Positions 49,742 through 61,638 of a DNA stretch of 64,000 nt are shown in pieces; position 1 is the stretch's first letter, and each line of letters starts with the position of its first letter. The notes beneath the pieces are model-generated. The model did no database searches and had not been told where the DNA came from. It saw nothing but the letters and a program-made list of their open reading frames with translations. Position numbers and translations under genes: made by a program. This DNA is from Thiomargarita sp. (lineage in GTDB: Bacteria > Pseudomonadota > Gammaproteobacteria > Beggiatoales > Beggiatoaceae): the NCBI GenBank assembly GCA_020721005.1, contig DYNP01000017.1, positions 1-64,000 of the forward strand. Reading direction: 5' to 3'.

Positions 49742-50089
49742 GAGATTGAAGCATCAGGGGAATTCAGTGGTCGGCGAAAATTGATCGGCAAAATCAATGC
49801 CAGATTTCCAGTTAAAGTACGTCTTAATGTTATATGCCTGGCCAAATTTAGCCAGTTGTAACTTATTTTAATTTTAGTTACTTGATTAATTTAGATTTTT
49901 TTAAAAAAAAAAGTAACCACTGCTTAAAATACATAATGAAGTATTGACTAAGGTAGTTCGGAGGTATATGCTTTGAAATACAAATTTCAGGAAGGTGTTA
50001 AGCCCCTAATTAGGTTAGGGTCACTTAATTTTAGATTATTGACGGATTTTTTAAAAATGAGATTTAAATTGGGATTTAAAATGTGGGAT

Positions 50090-50288
50090 TTAAAATGAAG
50101 GAAGGACTGGAGATAAGCAATTCTTTTTAGGAGGGAGTATCAGATCAAAGGATCTGAAATTATGCTGATTTAGCGCATTTAAAAACATATACAATCGTGC
50201 ATAACTTACAGGAGTTGGGCAACACAAACCTGGCGCTCAGCCTTGAAATTAGACCGCGGGACTCATTAGGGTCTCGCGGTTTTTTTTT
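50090..50288 (+). ncRNA. Candidate small RNA with several GGA motifs
   Basis: No gene precedes the strong terminator at 50253, so a noncoding transcript is possible. The stretch has about seven GGA motifs (GAAGGAAGGACTGGA, TAGGAGGGAG, AAAGGATC, CAGGAG) and a perfect CAGATC/GATCTG hairpin at about 50141 whose loop edge carries GGA. This resembles the plan of CsrB/RsmY-type RNAs that sequester CsrA. No promoter was identified, so this is tentative. Confidence 0.3.
50253..50288 (+). terminator. Rho-independent terminator
   Basis: ACCGCGGGAC and GTCTCGCGGT form a stem with a short loop, followed by eight T. Confidence 0.9.
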
Positions 50289-50330
50289 GGAGTTTCTACA
50301 GCTAACGCACTATAAAAAGACCACATAGTT

Positions 50331-50498
50331 AATATAGGGCGCAATGGTGTGAGCGTATTGCGCCGCATGTTGGTCCCAAATTTATGGTCACTCTCTTCAT
50401 CTCGTTCACCCATGACAAATTCAAAGATTGGAGAGGGATTGCTTGGTCTATCGTGTTTTCATGCGGCGCAATACGCTCACGCCATTGCGCCCTATATT
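50331..50498. repeat. 39-bp inverted repeat with nested palindromes
   Basis: The arms 50331-50369 and 50460-50498 are complementary at 38 of 39 positions (the one difference gives a G-T pair). The spacer is 90 bp. Each arm contains its own palindrome, GGCGCAAT..ATTGCGCC. The unit resembles two REP elements facing each other. No gene overlaps it convincingly. Confidence 0.9.
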
Positions 50499-50784
50499 AC
50501 TGTGCGTGGGAATGAGAGAATTGTGGTATTTTGAAATGATGGGTTTCGGCACGGGAAAGAGGGTGGCTAAAACGAAGGTCATGGACACACTTCCCTTCAT
50601 ATTGCCGTGCTATCATCTTATTGTGCTAAAATTCTACCGAAAAATTTATAGAGAAGTTGATTATCTCACCTTATGCAGATAAAATTTCGTGGAATGATAA
50701 ATCAATGACTTACTCTTTAGAGTGAATTTTATAAGTTCTTGATTTTTCGTAATTGAAAATTTGTTTTGCGTAATATGAGTGATT

Positions 50785-53700
50785 ATGATAACTCTACTGA
50801 ACTATACCCTGACTAAACTGATTTATGACAGCCCCAATTCGTTAGTTTATCGTGCCGTGCGTAACGACAACCAGCGGCCCGTCATCCTCAAACAACTCAA
50901 GGCTGACTATCCCACGCCTGCTGAATTAACCCGCTATTGCCACGAATTTGAGATACTCTCTCAATTGAAATTACCCGGCGTGATTCAAGCGTATGAGTTG
51001 AAACCTTATCAAAACACCCTGCTACTGGTTGTTGAAGATTTTGGTGGTGATTCCTTAAAAGCGCTCATTCCGCAAAATCGTTTGACGTTGACCGAATTAC
51101 TCTCTATCTTTATCCAATCGGCGGATAGTTTAGGTCAACTTCACGCAACCAATATTATTCACAAAGATATTAATCCCGCCAATCTGGTTTGGAATCGTGA
51201 CACTGGGCAATTGAAAGTGGTTGATTTCGGCACTTCGACGCAGTTACCACGAGAAACGCCCACACTAAAAAGTCCCAACGTCCTGGAAGGCACGTTAGCT
51301 TATATTTCCCCAGAACAAACCGGGCGCATGAATCGGAATTTGGATTATCGCACCGATTTTTACTCGTTGGGCGTAACGTTTTATGAATTGTTGACTCATC
51401 AACTGCCATTCTCCACGGAAGATGATCTGGAATTAATCCATTGTCATATTGCCAAATTACCCTTGTCACCTGCCGAACTCAATCCCGCTATTCCTCACAT
51501 TCTGTCGGCAGTGGTGATGAAATTAATGGCGAAAAATGCGGAAGATCGTTATCAATCAGCATTCGGTGTAAAGTATGATTTGGAACAGATTCTTGCAAAC
51601 CTAAAAGGTCTTGAAAACTGGTCAGGTTTCAAACTTGCCCAACACGATTTTTCGACCCATTTCCACTTGCCCCAAAAACTCTATGGGCGAGAGGAAGAAA
51701 TTCAACATATCTTGACCGCGTTTGATACGGTGATGCAAGGTTGCCGTCAATTACTGCTGGTGGCTGGCTATTCGGGCATTGGTAAGTCAGCATTGGTACA
51801 GGAAATTTATAAACCGATCACTCGTAAGCGTGGTTATTTTATCGCGGGGAAATTTGACCAATTTCAACGCAACGTCCCATATTCCGCGGTGATTCAAGCC
51901 TTTCGAGACCTGGTGCAACAACTTCTCACCGAACCCCAATCGCGTCTGGACACTTGGAAAACTCAGATAATGGCAGCCGTAGGTAATAATGGTCAGGTCC
52001 TCAGCGAACTGATTCCCGAAATGGTACTGATTCTCGGCCCGCAACCCGCCGTGCCCACGTTACCTCCCACCGAAGCGCAAAATCGTTTCAACTTGGTGTT
52101 TCAAAATTTTATCAAAGTTTTTTGTCAAGCCGACCATCCCTTGGTGATTTTCCTGGATGACTTACAATGGATTGACTCCGCCAGTTTGAAATTGCTGACA
52201 TTGATGATGAACGATATTCCCTATCTGTTCCTGATAGGTGCCTATCGTGACAATGAAGTCAGTCCCGTGCATCCGTTAATGACCACGTTAGATGACCTCC
52301 AGAAAGGGGGGCACCAGGTGCAAACCGTCACGTTGTCACCCTTGACGTTGTTACACCTAAATCAACTGGTCCGTGACATTTTGCATCTCCCCTTGGAACG
52401 CACGTTACCGTTAGCCGAATTAGTGTTGAAAAAGACGGGCGGGAATCCATTTTTCATGGGCGAATTTTTGAAGACGCTGTATGTAGAACACCTGTTGGAA
52501 TTCAACCTCCAAGACCGCGAATGGCAGTGGGATTTGGCACAAATTAAGGCACGCAACATTACCGATAACGTAGTGGAGTTGATGACCGGCAAAATCCAAC
52601 GTCTCCCCGCCCCCACTCAGGTCATCTTGACATTAGCGGCCAGCATTGGCAATCAGTTTGACTTGGCGACTTTGGCGGTGATTTCACAACAACCAGAGGA
52701 ACCGGTGAAAACCGCGTTATGGGAAGCCTTGAAAGAGGGTCTCGTGGTGCCGCTGGCGGAGAACTACAAATTTGTTCATGACCGCATCCAGCAAGCCGCT
52801 TACTCACTCATCCCAGCCGCTGACCGACCGGCGTTACATTGGCAGATTGGACAATTGTTGAAAACCCATTGGGGGGAGAATTTGGGAGAGAGACTGTTTG
52901 AAATAGTTGACCACCTCAATCAAGGCAGTTCCCTCGCGACCACCCCAGAGGCGAACATGCCACTGGTTCGTTTGAATTTACAAGCGGGCCAACGCGCCAA
53001 ATTAGCCACGGCCTATCAGATGGCCGCCAAATATTTGCGTTCTAGCCAACTTTGGCTGACTCCAAAACATTGGCAAACGGCTTACGAATTAACCCTCTCG
53101 GTCCATTTAGAACTGGTCGAAGTCATGTACCTGTGTGGTGACTTTGACCAGATGGAAGCGGTCGCCGAACTCGTCTTGCAACAGGCCAGTACTCACTTAG
53201 ATAAAGTGAAAATCTATGAAATCCGAGTACAAGCCTATATAGGACAAGCCTTACTGTTTAAAGCCCTTCAGACGGCACGAGAAGGACTGTCTCTCTTCGG
53301 CGTGGAATTACCAGAGAAACCGACACCCGCAGAGGTGGACCGCGCTTTGGCCGAGACGGCTACCAAGTGGCAAGGTGTGCCGATTAGCGAATGGGTTCAC
53401 TTACCACGAATGACTGCGCCGAATCGGCTGGCGGCCGTGCGTCTGTTATCTATCATTATGCCAGCGAGTTATCAAGGGATGCCAGAGTTATTCCCCTTGG
53501 TCGTCTCCAAAATGATTAATTTATCTATCGAGTCTGGTAATTCCGAACTCTCTCCTTTCCTATATGCTTGTTATGGAATGTTTCTCTGTGGTGCTATGGA
53601 GATTGAGGCGGGTTATCAATTTGGACAATTAGCTATTCAAGTGATAGAGCATTTGAATATTCAAGTTCATCGTGCTCGGGCTTTAGAGATTGTCAATGGA

Positions 53701-56055
53701 TTTATCAACCCTTGGAAAGAACGTTTATCTTTACCCACTCAACGCTTAAAAGAAATTTATCAGTTGGGGATAGAGGAAGGTGATGTGGAATTTGGGGGTT
53801 ACGCGGCCTTAATCCACTGTGAATGTGCCCATTTCTGTGGACTACCGCTGGCCGAACTTGAGTCTGCCCAAGCCTCATACATTCCAATATTGACACGACT
53901 AAAACAAAATACGTCGGTCAATTACTTGAAAATTTACTTACAAACGACTTTAAATTTGTGTAGTTTGGTATCTCCTCCGTCGAATTCTGCTACAGACCCC
54001 CTCGAAGACTCCGAGATGCCATTTTTGGTATCTGAACAAGACAAAGAAGCCTACGGCTTTCATTTTTACACGAATCGTTTATGTTTATGTTACCTCTTTT
54101 ATAAACCCCACCAGGCTTTGGAATATGCCCTCTTAGCGAAACGTTATCCGGCCGCTTCTAGTGGAAATTTCGTGGTAGCATTTTTCCACTTCTACGAATC
54201 TCTGTCTTACTTGGCTATCTATTCAGACACCCCTTCGATTAAGCGAAAAGAGATTCTGCAACAAGTTGCGGCTAATCAAAACAAGATGAAATTATGGGCA
54301 CATCATGCCCCGATGAACTGCCAACATAAATATGACCTGGTAGAAGCGGAGAAGGCACGAGTGTTAGGCCAAAAGTGGGAAGCCGCTGAATACTATGAGA
54401 AGGCGATTACCGGTGCCCGAGAGAACGAGTATCTCCAAGAGGAAGCATTGACTTATGAATTAGCAGCCCGGTTTTATTTGAATCAGGGGATGGAAAAATT
54501 TGCCCAAGCCTATCTGCAAGAAGCTTTGTATCGCTATCAACGCTGGGGGGCACTGGCCAAAGTCAAACAGTTAGAACAGAACTATCCGCAATTCTTAACT
54601 CGAACCTCTACCACCTCTCGGTTTAAAGGGACGGTAGTAGCTACTCGCCTCTCCACTGGGCGTGACTCCGATTTAGATTTAACCACCGTGATGAAAGCCA
54701 GTCAAGCCATTTCTGGTGAAATTGTCTTAGACAAATTGCTGATTGCTTTAATGAAAATTATTATTCAAAATGCGGGGGCGCAAACGGGCTATCTCATTTT
54801 GGTCAATCAAGGGAAGTTAGTGATTGAAGCGACCGGCACCATAGAAGTTGAACCAATCGGATTACACTCGCAACCCCTAGAGAATTGTCCCTCCCTCTCC
54901 CAAACCATCGTGAATTACGTGGCCCGCACCAAACAACGTGTGGTGTTAGAAAATGCGACTAAGACCGGTCAATTTATTCACGATGCTTATGTCAAACAAC
55001 ATCAACCTAAATCGATTCTCTGCGTACCGCTGATTAACCAAGGGAAGCTGGTCAGCATTGTCTATCTGGAAAATAACTTGACCACGGACGCCTTTACTGA
55101 GGAACGAGTAGAATTACTGAATCTCCTCTCCTCGCAAGCCGCTATTTCCATAGAAAATGCCCGTCTCTACACTAACTTAGCCACCCTCAATCGGGCCTAC
55201 GAACGCTTCGTCCCACGAGAACTTCTACACCTCTTAGGAAAAGACAGCATTACCCAAGTGAAACTAGGCGACCAAGTCCAAAAAGAAATGTCCATTCTCT
55301 TTGCCGACATTCGGTCCTTCACTTCCCTCTCCGAAAAAATGTCCCCAGCGGACAACTTTAAATTTATCAATGCCTACTTGAGTCGAATGCAACCGGTAAT
55401 TCATCAACATCATGGTTTCATTGACAAATATGTCGGAGATGCCATCATGGCCCTATTCAGTGGTGATGCCGATGATGCTGTGCAAGCTGGCATTGCCATG
55501 CTACATAAATTGACCGAATATAATCAACATCGACAACGATCTGATTACATTCCCATTCAGATTGGCATTGGTATTAATACGGGTCTATTAATGTTAGGCA
55601 CGGTCGGAGGCGAAGAGCGGATGGATGGCACCGTAATCAGCGATGCAGTCAACCTGGCATCACGGGTTGAAGGGATGACCAAAATGTACGGGGCCACCTT
55701 ATTAATTACGGAACATACCTATTCGCGCTTACGCTACGCTTCTCAATATACCATGCGTGAAATTGACAAAGTGCAAGTCAAAGGCAAAGCGCAACCCATA
55801 ACGGTTTATGAAGTCTTTGAGGGAGAAACTTTAGAACGAATCGCCTTGAAACGACAGACCTTAATTCCCTTTGAACAAGGACTAATACACTATCGTTCCC
55901 AAGAATTTACCGCCGCAATAACTGGCTTTCAGCAAGTGTTACAAAGGGATGCCACTGACCAAGCTGCGCAACTGTATCTGAAACGATGCCAATATTTTCA
56001 ACAACATGGCGTGGCAGCAGGATGGGAAGGAGTGATGGCGTTGGAAACTAAATGA
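50785..56055 (+). CDS. Ser/Thr kinase-STAND ATPase-TPR-GAF-adenylate cyclase
   Basis: The 1756-residue protein has an N-terminal Ser/Thr kinase domain (1-265; VILK with Lys36, HKDINPANLVWN, DFGTS, EGTLAYISPEQTGR). An AAA/STAND ATPase follows (Walker A AGYSGIGKSAL near 329, LVIFLDDLQWID near 455), then about 600 residues of TPR-like helices. A GAF domain covers about 1296-1460 and a class III nucleotide cyclase about 1495-1680 (ILFADIRSFTSLSEKM, YVGDAIMALF, GTVISDAVNLASRVEGM), with both metal-binding Asp present. A short TPR ends it. The usual family has a histidine kinase after GAF; here a cyclase takes that place. GTG 50779 is an alternative start. The ribosome-binding site is poor. Confidence 0.93.
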   Translation: MITLLNYTLTKLIYDSPNSLVYRAVRNDNQRPVILKQLKADYPTPAELTRYCHEFEILSQLKLPGVIQAYELKPYQNTLLLVVEDFGGDSLKALIPQNRLTLTELLSIFIQSADSLGQLHATNIIHKDINPANLVWNRDTGQLKVVDFGTSTQLPRETPTLKSPNVLEGTLAYISPEQTGRMNRNLDYRTDFYSLGVTFYELLTHQLPFSTEDDLELIHCHIAKLPLSPAELNPAIPHILSAVVMKLMAKNAEDRYQSAFGVKYDLEQILANLKGLENWSGFKLAQHDFSTHFHLPQKLYGREEEIQHILTAFDTVMQGCRQLLLVAGYSGIGKSALVQEIYKPITRKRGYFIAGKFDQFQRNVPYSAVIQAFRDLVQQLLTEPQSRLDTWKTQIMAAVGNNGQVLSELIPEMVLILGPQPAVPTLPPTEAQNRFNLVFQNFIKVFCQADHPLVIFLDDLQWIDSASLKLLTLMMNDIPYLFLIGAYRDNEVSPVHPLMTTLDDLQKGGHQVQTVTLSPLTLLHLNQLVRDILHLPLERTLPLAELVLKKTGGNPFFMGEFLKTLYVEHLLEFNLQDREWQWDLAQIKARNITDNVVELMTGKIQRLPAPTQVILTLAASIGNQFDLATLAVISQQPEEPVKTALWEALKEGLVVPLAENYKFVHDRIQQAAYSLIPAADRPALHWQIGQLLKTHWGENLGERLFEIVDHLNQGSSLATTPEANMPLVRLNLQAGQRAKLATAYQMAAKYLRSSQLWLTPKHWQTAYELTLSVHLELVEVMYLCGDFDQMEAVAELVLQQASTHLDKVKIYEIRVQAYIGQALLFKALQTAREGLSLFGVELPEKPTPAEVDRALAETATKWQGVPISEWVHLPRMTAPNRLAAVRLLSIIMPASYQGMPELFPLVVSKMINLSIESGNSELSPFLYACYGMFLCGAMEIEAGYQFGQLAIQVIEHLNIQVHRARALEIVNGFINPWKERLSLPTQRLKEIYQLGIEEGDVEFGGYAALIHCECAHFCGLPLAELESAQASYIPILTRLKQNTSVNYLKIYLQTTLNLCSLVSPPSNSATDPLEDSEMPFLVSEQDKEAYGFHFYTNRLCLCYLFYKPHQALEYALLAKRYPAASSGNFVVAFFHFYESLSYLAIYSDTPSIKRKEILQQVAANQNKMKLWAHHAPMNCQHKYDLVEAEKARVLGQKWEAAEYYEKAITGARENEYLQEEALTYELAARFYLNQGMEKFAQAYLQEALYRYQRWGALAKVKQLEQNYPQFLTRTSTTSRFKGTVVATRLSTGRDSDLDLTTVMKASQAISGEIVLDKLLIALMKIIIQNAGAQTGYLILVNQGKLVIEATGTIEVEPIGLHSQPLENCPSLSQTIVNYVARTKQRVVLENATKTGQFIHDAYVKQHQPKSILCVPLINQGKLVSIVYLENNLTTDAFTEERVELLNLLSSQAAISIENARLYTNLATLNRAYERFVPRELLHLLGKDSITQVKLGDQVQKEMSILFADIRSFTSLSEKMSPADNFKFINAYLSRMQPVIHQHHGFIDKYVGDAIMALFSGDADDAVQAGIAMLHKLTEYNQHRQRSDYIPIQIGIGINTGLLMLGTVGGEERMDGTVISDAVNLASRVEGMTKMYGATLLITEHTYSRLRYASQYTMREIDKVQVKGKAQPITVYEVFEGETLERIALKRQTLIPFEQGLIHYRSQEFTAAITGFQQVLQRDATDQAAQLYLKRCQYFQQHGVAAGWEGVMALETK

Positions 56056-56139
56056 CACAGTGATATGGGAATCATTGACCTTTCTTCCTCACTGGTAATC
56101 AGGACGATGACAATTGAAGTGCGGTAGACTAACAATAAA

Positions 56140-56235
56140 GTAAGCTGGGCAAAAGAGTGCAACGTTACCCACCAAAATTAACTGTTAATCAATAAGATAG
56201 GTGAAAAAAACGAAAAAACACCTTGCCCAGCCTAC
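56140..56235. repeat. REP-like inverted repeat
   Basis: GTAAGCTGGGCAA at the left and TTGCCCAGCCTAC at the right are complementary but for one base, 70 bp apart. The rest of the interval 56056-56376 holds nothing recognised. Confidence 0.65.
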
Positions 56236-56376
56236 CTAACCGGCAATTGGGACAATAATAATTCAAGTCTCTACGAGTAATTGCATTTTTTTCTACTTTT
56301 GCTTATCCGATGTCATTCTCACCAATGCAGTAACTTCTTTTTATTTCAGAAAATTCACCTCTCAGTTTCACATTCT

Positions 56377-58452
<2,076 letters not shown>

Positions 58453-58693
58453 TTACCTATAAAAGTCGATTAAAATACAATTTTTAGGTTAAAGATGGTT
58501 TTCCCGCTGCCACATCCTAACAAGGGAACAGTTACTCTTCGTTGCTCCAGCGGAAAAATAATCTGAATTTTGAAAGACATGACTGTAAATGCACATCTGA
58601 GACTTGGCATTTTGATATCACAGCATTTTATGACGATATTTCCCGGGTTGAAGAAGAATGTTGACAGCGGGGAAGAAGTAAATAAGCGGCGGG
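58453..58693. other. Intergenic region, nothing recognised
   Basis: There is a minus-strand frame of 85 codons at 58470-58727, but it has no family resemblance, no good ribosome-binding site, and overlaps the terminator. The promoter of ligA is expected here but was not identified. Confidence 0.5.
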
Positions 58694-58733
58694 GAAAAAG
58701 GGGCTCATGACCTGAAAAATGAGTCATTGAGCC
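58694..58733 (-). terminator. Rho-independent terminator of the TPR gene
   Basis: On the minus strand GGCTCAATGAC and GTCATGAGCC form a stem with one bulged base, followed by CCTTTTT, 20 bp after the stop. Confidence 0.7.
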
Positions 58734-58752
58734 ATGGACTTAATCTCAACAG

Positions 58753-60345
58753 TTAACCCAAAGTTTTAAGATCATGCACCAAAGTTTGTAAAGCCGGTCC
58801 CCACTCTTCTTTAGAACTTTGTCGATAAATTTTGAATCCTTTAAACCAAGGCGATTCCTCTCCGGTAAATAACCAGCGCCATTCAGCAGGATACGGCATG
58901 AGCACCCGAGCCGTTTTACCAATTCCAGCCAATAAATGCATGTTGGTATTACTGACTCCAATATATTCATCCATATAAAATAATACCGCCAACATGGCTT
59001 CCAAATCATTGTTATAATGGCTAAAATCGTGAACTGGGCGCTGTAGAATTTCAGCCAAAGTTTGTATTTCTTCTGATTTGGGCGCCCGTTGTAAGACCAA
59101 AATGGTGCCTTTCACTTTTGCTAAAGCGGTGGCCAATTCCACCAATGGAATTTCTTTATACAGTCCCACCACTTCTGGGGCCAATTTCACCTTTTTCTTA
59201 GGAGTGCCTGCCCACCAAGTGAGACCGATGTAAGGGGGCGGTCCCAACTGGCTGATTTTTTCCCGCATTGCACTTAAATGATGTGGCAGTGGGCACAGTT
59301 CCAAAGCAGGCATCACCTTATTGGGATGATCAATATTGAGCACCAAAGGTAAGTGCCCAACTAACAATTGATAATCTACTTTGGGCTGACTGTCATGTTC
59401 CCCCAACAATTGATCCAACCAGGGTTGTTTTTGTAACAAAGGCAATACCTTACAATAAGCACTGTGGCTTAACCAGGCTCCTTTAGCCTTTAACAATGGG
59501 GCAAAACGTAAGAAAAATAAAGTGTCCCCAATGCCTTGTTCCCTGACCAAAAACAGGCGCTTCTTGGACAAATTATCCGAAAGTGGTGGCACGCGTTTAA
59601 CTTCGGCTGCCAAAGCCCCATATTCTCGCCGATTGATTCGCCAAGCATATTCATGCCAACCCCGGGTAAATTGGCCAGTGCTGAGCAAAGTGGCAGCCAA
59701 TGAACAATGGACTTCTGCATCTTCGGGTAGAAAATTCAAGATCTTATAGTAACAGGCCACTGATTTATCCGCCTGACCTTGATTTAGAAATAGACCAGCC
59801 AAATTGTAATAAGCTTCTTTAAATTGGGGCGCCAACTGAATTGCCTTTTGTAAATAATGCATCGCCTGCTTAAAATTCTCCTGCTGTTTGGCAAGACTGC
59901 CCAAATTGTTATAAGCTTCCGCATAATTGGGGTGCAATTGCAAAGCTTGTTGAAAATATTCGGTGGCTTTGTCCAGATCGGACATTTCTTCTCTAGAAAA
60001 ACACACTCCTAAGTTATTGTAAACTAAATAATTTTCTGGATTATGTGGTTGCAATTGCAAAGCTTTTTCATAACTGGCAATTGCTTCCTTGATTTCCCCA
60101 ATTTCTTTCAATACATTGCCCAAATTGATGTGATAAGCAGCTGCATGAGGATTGAGTTGCAAAGCTTGCTTCATATATTTTAAAGCCAGCTCATTATATT
60201 CCTGCTGTGCCGCCACTACCCCTAAAAAATGAAGTGCATCTGCATGATTAGGTTCTTGTTCAAGCAGCTGTTTTAACAAGATTTCTGCTGCTAAAAATTC
60301 CTGTTTTTTGAGATGAGCTATGGCTAAAGAGAGACTGTCAGACAT
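58753..60345 (-). CDS. TPR protein with GT9-like glycosyltransferase domain
   Basis: The 530-residue protein begins with about six TPR units (1-235; YHINLGNVLKEIGEIKEAIASYEKAL, YNNLGSLAKQQENFKQAMHYLQKAI). The second half (about 260-530) resembles the heptosyltransferase/GT9 fold found fused to TPRs: LVREQGIGDTLFFLRFAPLLKAKG, PPYIGLTWWAGTP, and EYIGVSNTNMHLLAGIGKTARVLMPYPAEWRW. It lacks a signal peptide. A role in glycosylating proteins or polysaccharides is likely, and the five-module protein at 995-4768 is a functional cousin at the other window end. Confidence 0.85.
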   Translation of the reverse strand: MSDSLSLAIAHLKKQEFLAAEILLKQLLEQEPNHADALHFLGVVAAQQEYNELALKYMKQALQLNPHAAAYHINLGNVLKEIGEIKEAIASYEKALQLQPHNPENYLVYNNLGVCFSREEMSDLDKATEYFQQALQLHPNYAEAYNNLGSLAKQQENFKQAMHYLQKAIQLAPQFKEAYYNLAGLFLNQGQADKSVACYYKILNFLPEDAEVHCSLAATLLSTGQFTRGWHEYAWRINRREYGALAAEVKRVPPLSDNLSKKRLFLVREQGIGDTLFFLRFAPLLKAKGAWLSHSAYCKVLPLLQKQPWLDQLLGEHDSQPKVDYQLLVGHLPLVLNIDHPNKVMPALELCPLPHHLSAMREKISQLGPPPYIGLTWWAGTPKKKVKLAPEVVGLYKEIPLVELATALAKVKGTILVLQRAPKSEEIQTLAEILQRPVHDFSHYNNDLEAMLAVLFYMDEYIGVSNTNMHLLAGIGKTARVLMPYPAEWRWLFTGEESPWFKGFKIYRQSSKEEWGPALQTLVHDLKTLG

Positions 60346-60452
60346 TATTTTATCCTTTAATTGAGGAATATTTTCCTAAAATTGACTGCCTAAAATAGGC
60401 TGTGTCATCACTTAAATATAACAAATAACTTGAATCAAGAAAGACTGCCAGT

Positions 60453-60588
60453 CCTTTTTTGGTCCCCGAGAAACTTATCAGATCTTTAAGACTTGATAGG
60501 TTTAAGCAGAAAAACTGTTTTCAGTCCTAAAAAACCTTTTCTGGTCCCTGAGAAACTCGTCAAATCTTTAAGATCTGACAGGTTTAAG
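60453..60588. repeat. Two 54-bp direct repeats, each with a hairpin
   Basis: Units 60453-60506 and 60535-60588 differ at a few positions. Each carries a hairpin (AACTTATCAGA with ACTTGATAGGTT, and AACTCGTCAAATC with GATCTGACAGGTT). The rest of 60346-60646 is AT-rich, without a gene. Confidence 0.8.
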
Positions 60589-60646
60589 TGGTCATTCTAA
60601 TCGGTGATACGCTGCTACACATTTTATAACTGGAGTCAAGAAAAGG

Positions 60647-60675
60647 TTGACAAGCAGAAAAAACTTTTTTATACT
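60647..60675 (+). promoter_or_regulatory. Near-consensus sigma-70 promoter of the tRNA
   Basis: TTGACA (60647-60652), a 17-base spacer and TATACT (60670-60675), 57 bases before the tRNA. Confidence 0.85.
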
Positions 60676-60731
60676 TGCACCGAAAATCACTTGCCTTATT
60701 TATCGCCTTCCATTACACTGTTCATGTGAAC

Positions 60732-60808
60732 GGGCCTGTAGCTCAGTTGGTTAGAGCATCCGACTCATAATCGGCTGGTCGTAGGTTCAAGTCCTACCAG
60801 GCCCACCA
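60732..60808 (+). tRNA. tRNA with CAU anticodon, probably Ile2 (lysidine type)
   Basis: The 77-base gene folds fully: acceptor GGGCCTG with CAGGCCC, D-arm TAGCTCAGTTGGTTAGAGCA, anticodon stem CCGACTCATAATCGG with CAT, T-arm GTAGG.TTCAAGT.CCTAC, and encoded CCA. The anticodon arm GACTCATAATC and GGTTCAAGTCC resemble E. coli ileX more than elongator metT, so decoding AUA after lysidine modification is the better guess, with elongator Met as alternative. It is not initiator Met, since the first pair G-C is intact and the GGG/CCC anticodon stem is missing. Confidence 0.93.
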
Positions 60809-60843
60809 TTTCCTTTCCCTTTAAAATCAAAGCATTAGCCCTT

Positions 60844-61614
60844 ATGATCATCAAAAAAATGACCAGGGGAGTGATCCGTCTTTTATTGGTATTTTGGCTA
60901 CTATTGACTGGTCCGGTGATTGTACTGATTTTTGGTCCCTTGGAACTCCCCCGTGACTCCAACCTCTCCAGTCGGTCCTCTGCTCAACTGGCCCCCGCAG
61001 CAAATACCCCACAAAATATCATTCAAGTCTATGCTGCCCGTCTTGGACACTGGCGTGGTGCATTTGCCATTCATACTTGGATAGCGACGAAACGCTCTCA
61101 AGCCAATATTTACAATATTTATCAAGTTATTGGATCACGTCAATTAAGCGGTCACTCCACCCTAGTTATAGAGGAGGGAATTCCAGATCGTTACTGGTTT
61201 GGACAAAAACCTCAACTGTTGCTCAACTTACAAGGTGATTCGGAAGTAGAATCTCTCATTGACAAATTGGAGACCATCGTTCCCACCTACCCCTATCGCA
61301 ATAATTATCGGGAATGGCCAGGTCCCAACAGTAATACATTCACTGCATTTATTGCCCATCAAATTCCCGAATTACACCTCAAATTACCGGCCACTGCCAT
61401 TGGAAAAGATTTCTTGCCAAACGGTCAATTTTGGCAAACTTTTCCCAATCACATAGGCATTCAATTCTCATTACATGGAGTTTTAGGACTCACCCTCAGT
61501 CTAAAAAGAGGAATTGAAATCAACCTCCTAACATTGGCTGTGGGACTTGATCCTTGGAATTTGGCCCTGAATCTACCAGGGATTGGGCAAATAACTGCCT
61601 ATTCTTCTTACTAG
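60844..61614 (+). CDS. DUF3750 membrane-associated protein
   Basis: The 256-residue protein has an N-terminal membrane segment (LLLVFWLLLTGPVIVLIFGPL) followed by the DUF3750 pattern: VYAARLGHWRGAFAIHTWIATK, GIPDRYWFGQKPQLL, YPYRNNYREWPGPNSNTFTAFI, and a C-terminal LGFTLSLKRG-like segment. Function is unknown. The conserved His, Trp and Asn suggest a hydrolase-like periplasmic domain, which is inference. It lies 35 bp after the tRNA on the same strand and is convergent with the next gene. Confidence 0.88.
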   Translation: MIIKKMTRGVIRLLLVFWLLLTGPVIVLIFGPLELPRDSNLSSRSSAQLAPAANTPQNIIQVYAARLGHWRGAFAIHTWIATKRSQANIYNIYQVIGSRQLSGHSTLVIEEGIPDRYWFGQKPQLLLNLQGDSEVESLIDKLETIVPTYPYRNNYREWPGPNSNTFTAFIAHQIPELHLKLPATAIGKDFLPNGQFWQTFPNHIGIQFSLHGVLGLTLSLKRGIEINLLTLAVGLDPWNLALNLPGIGQITAYSSY

Positions 61615-61638
61615 GACCCAATTTTACTCTATTTCTCA

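Noticed and set aside
50428-50682. Plus-strand frame of 84 codons before the kinase-cyclase gene
   Set aside because: The first part is the inverted repeat arm and no conserved pattern is visible.
58470-58727. Minus-strand frame of 85 codons between ligA and the TPR gene
   Set aside because: No ribosome-binding site, unlikely composition (Phe/Ser/Pro-rich), overlaps a terminator.
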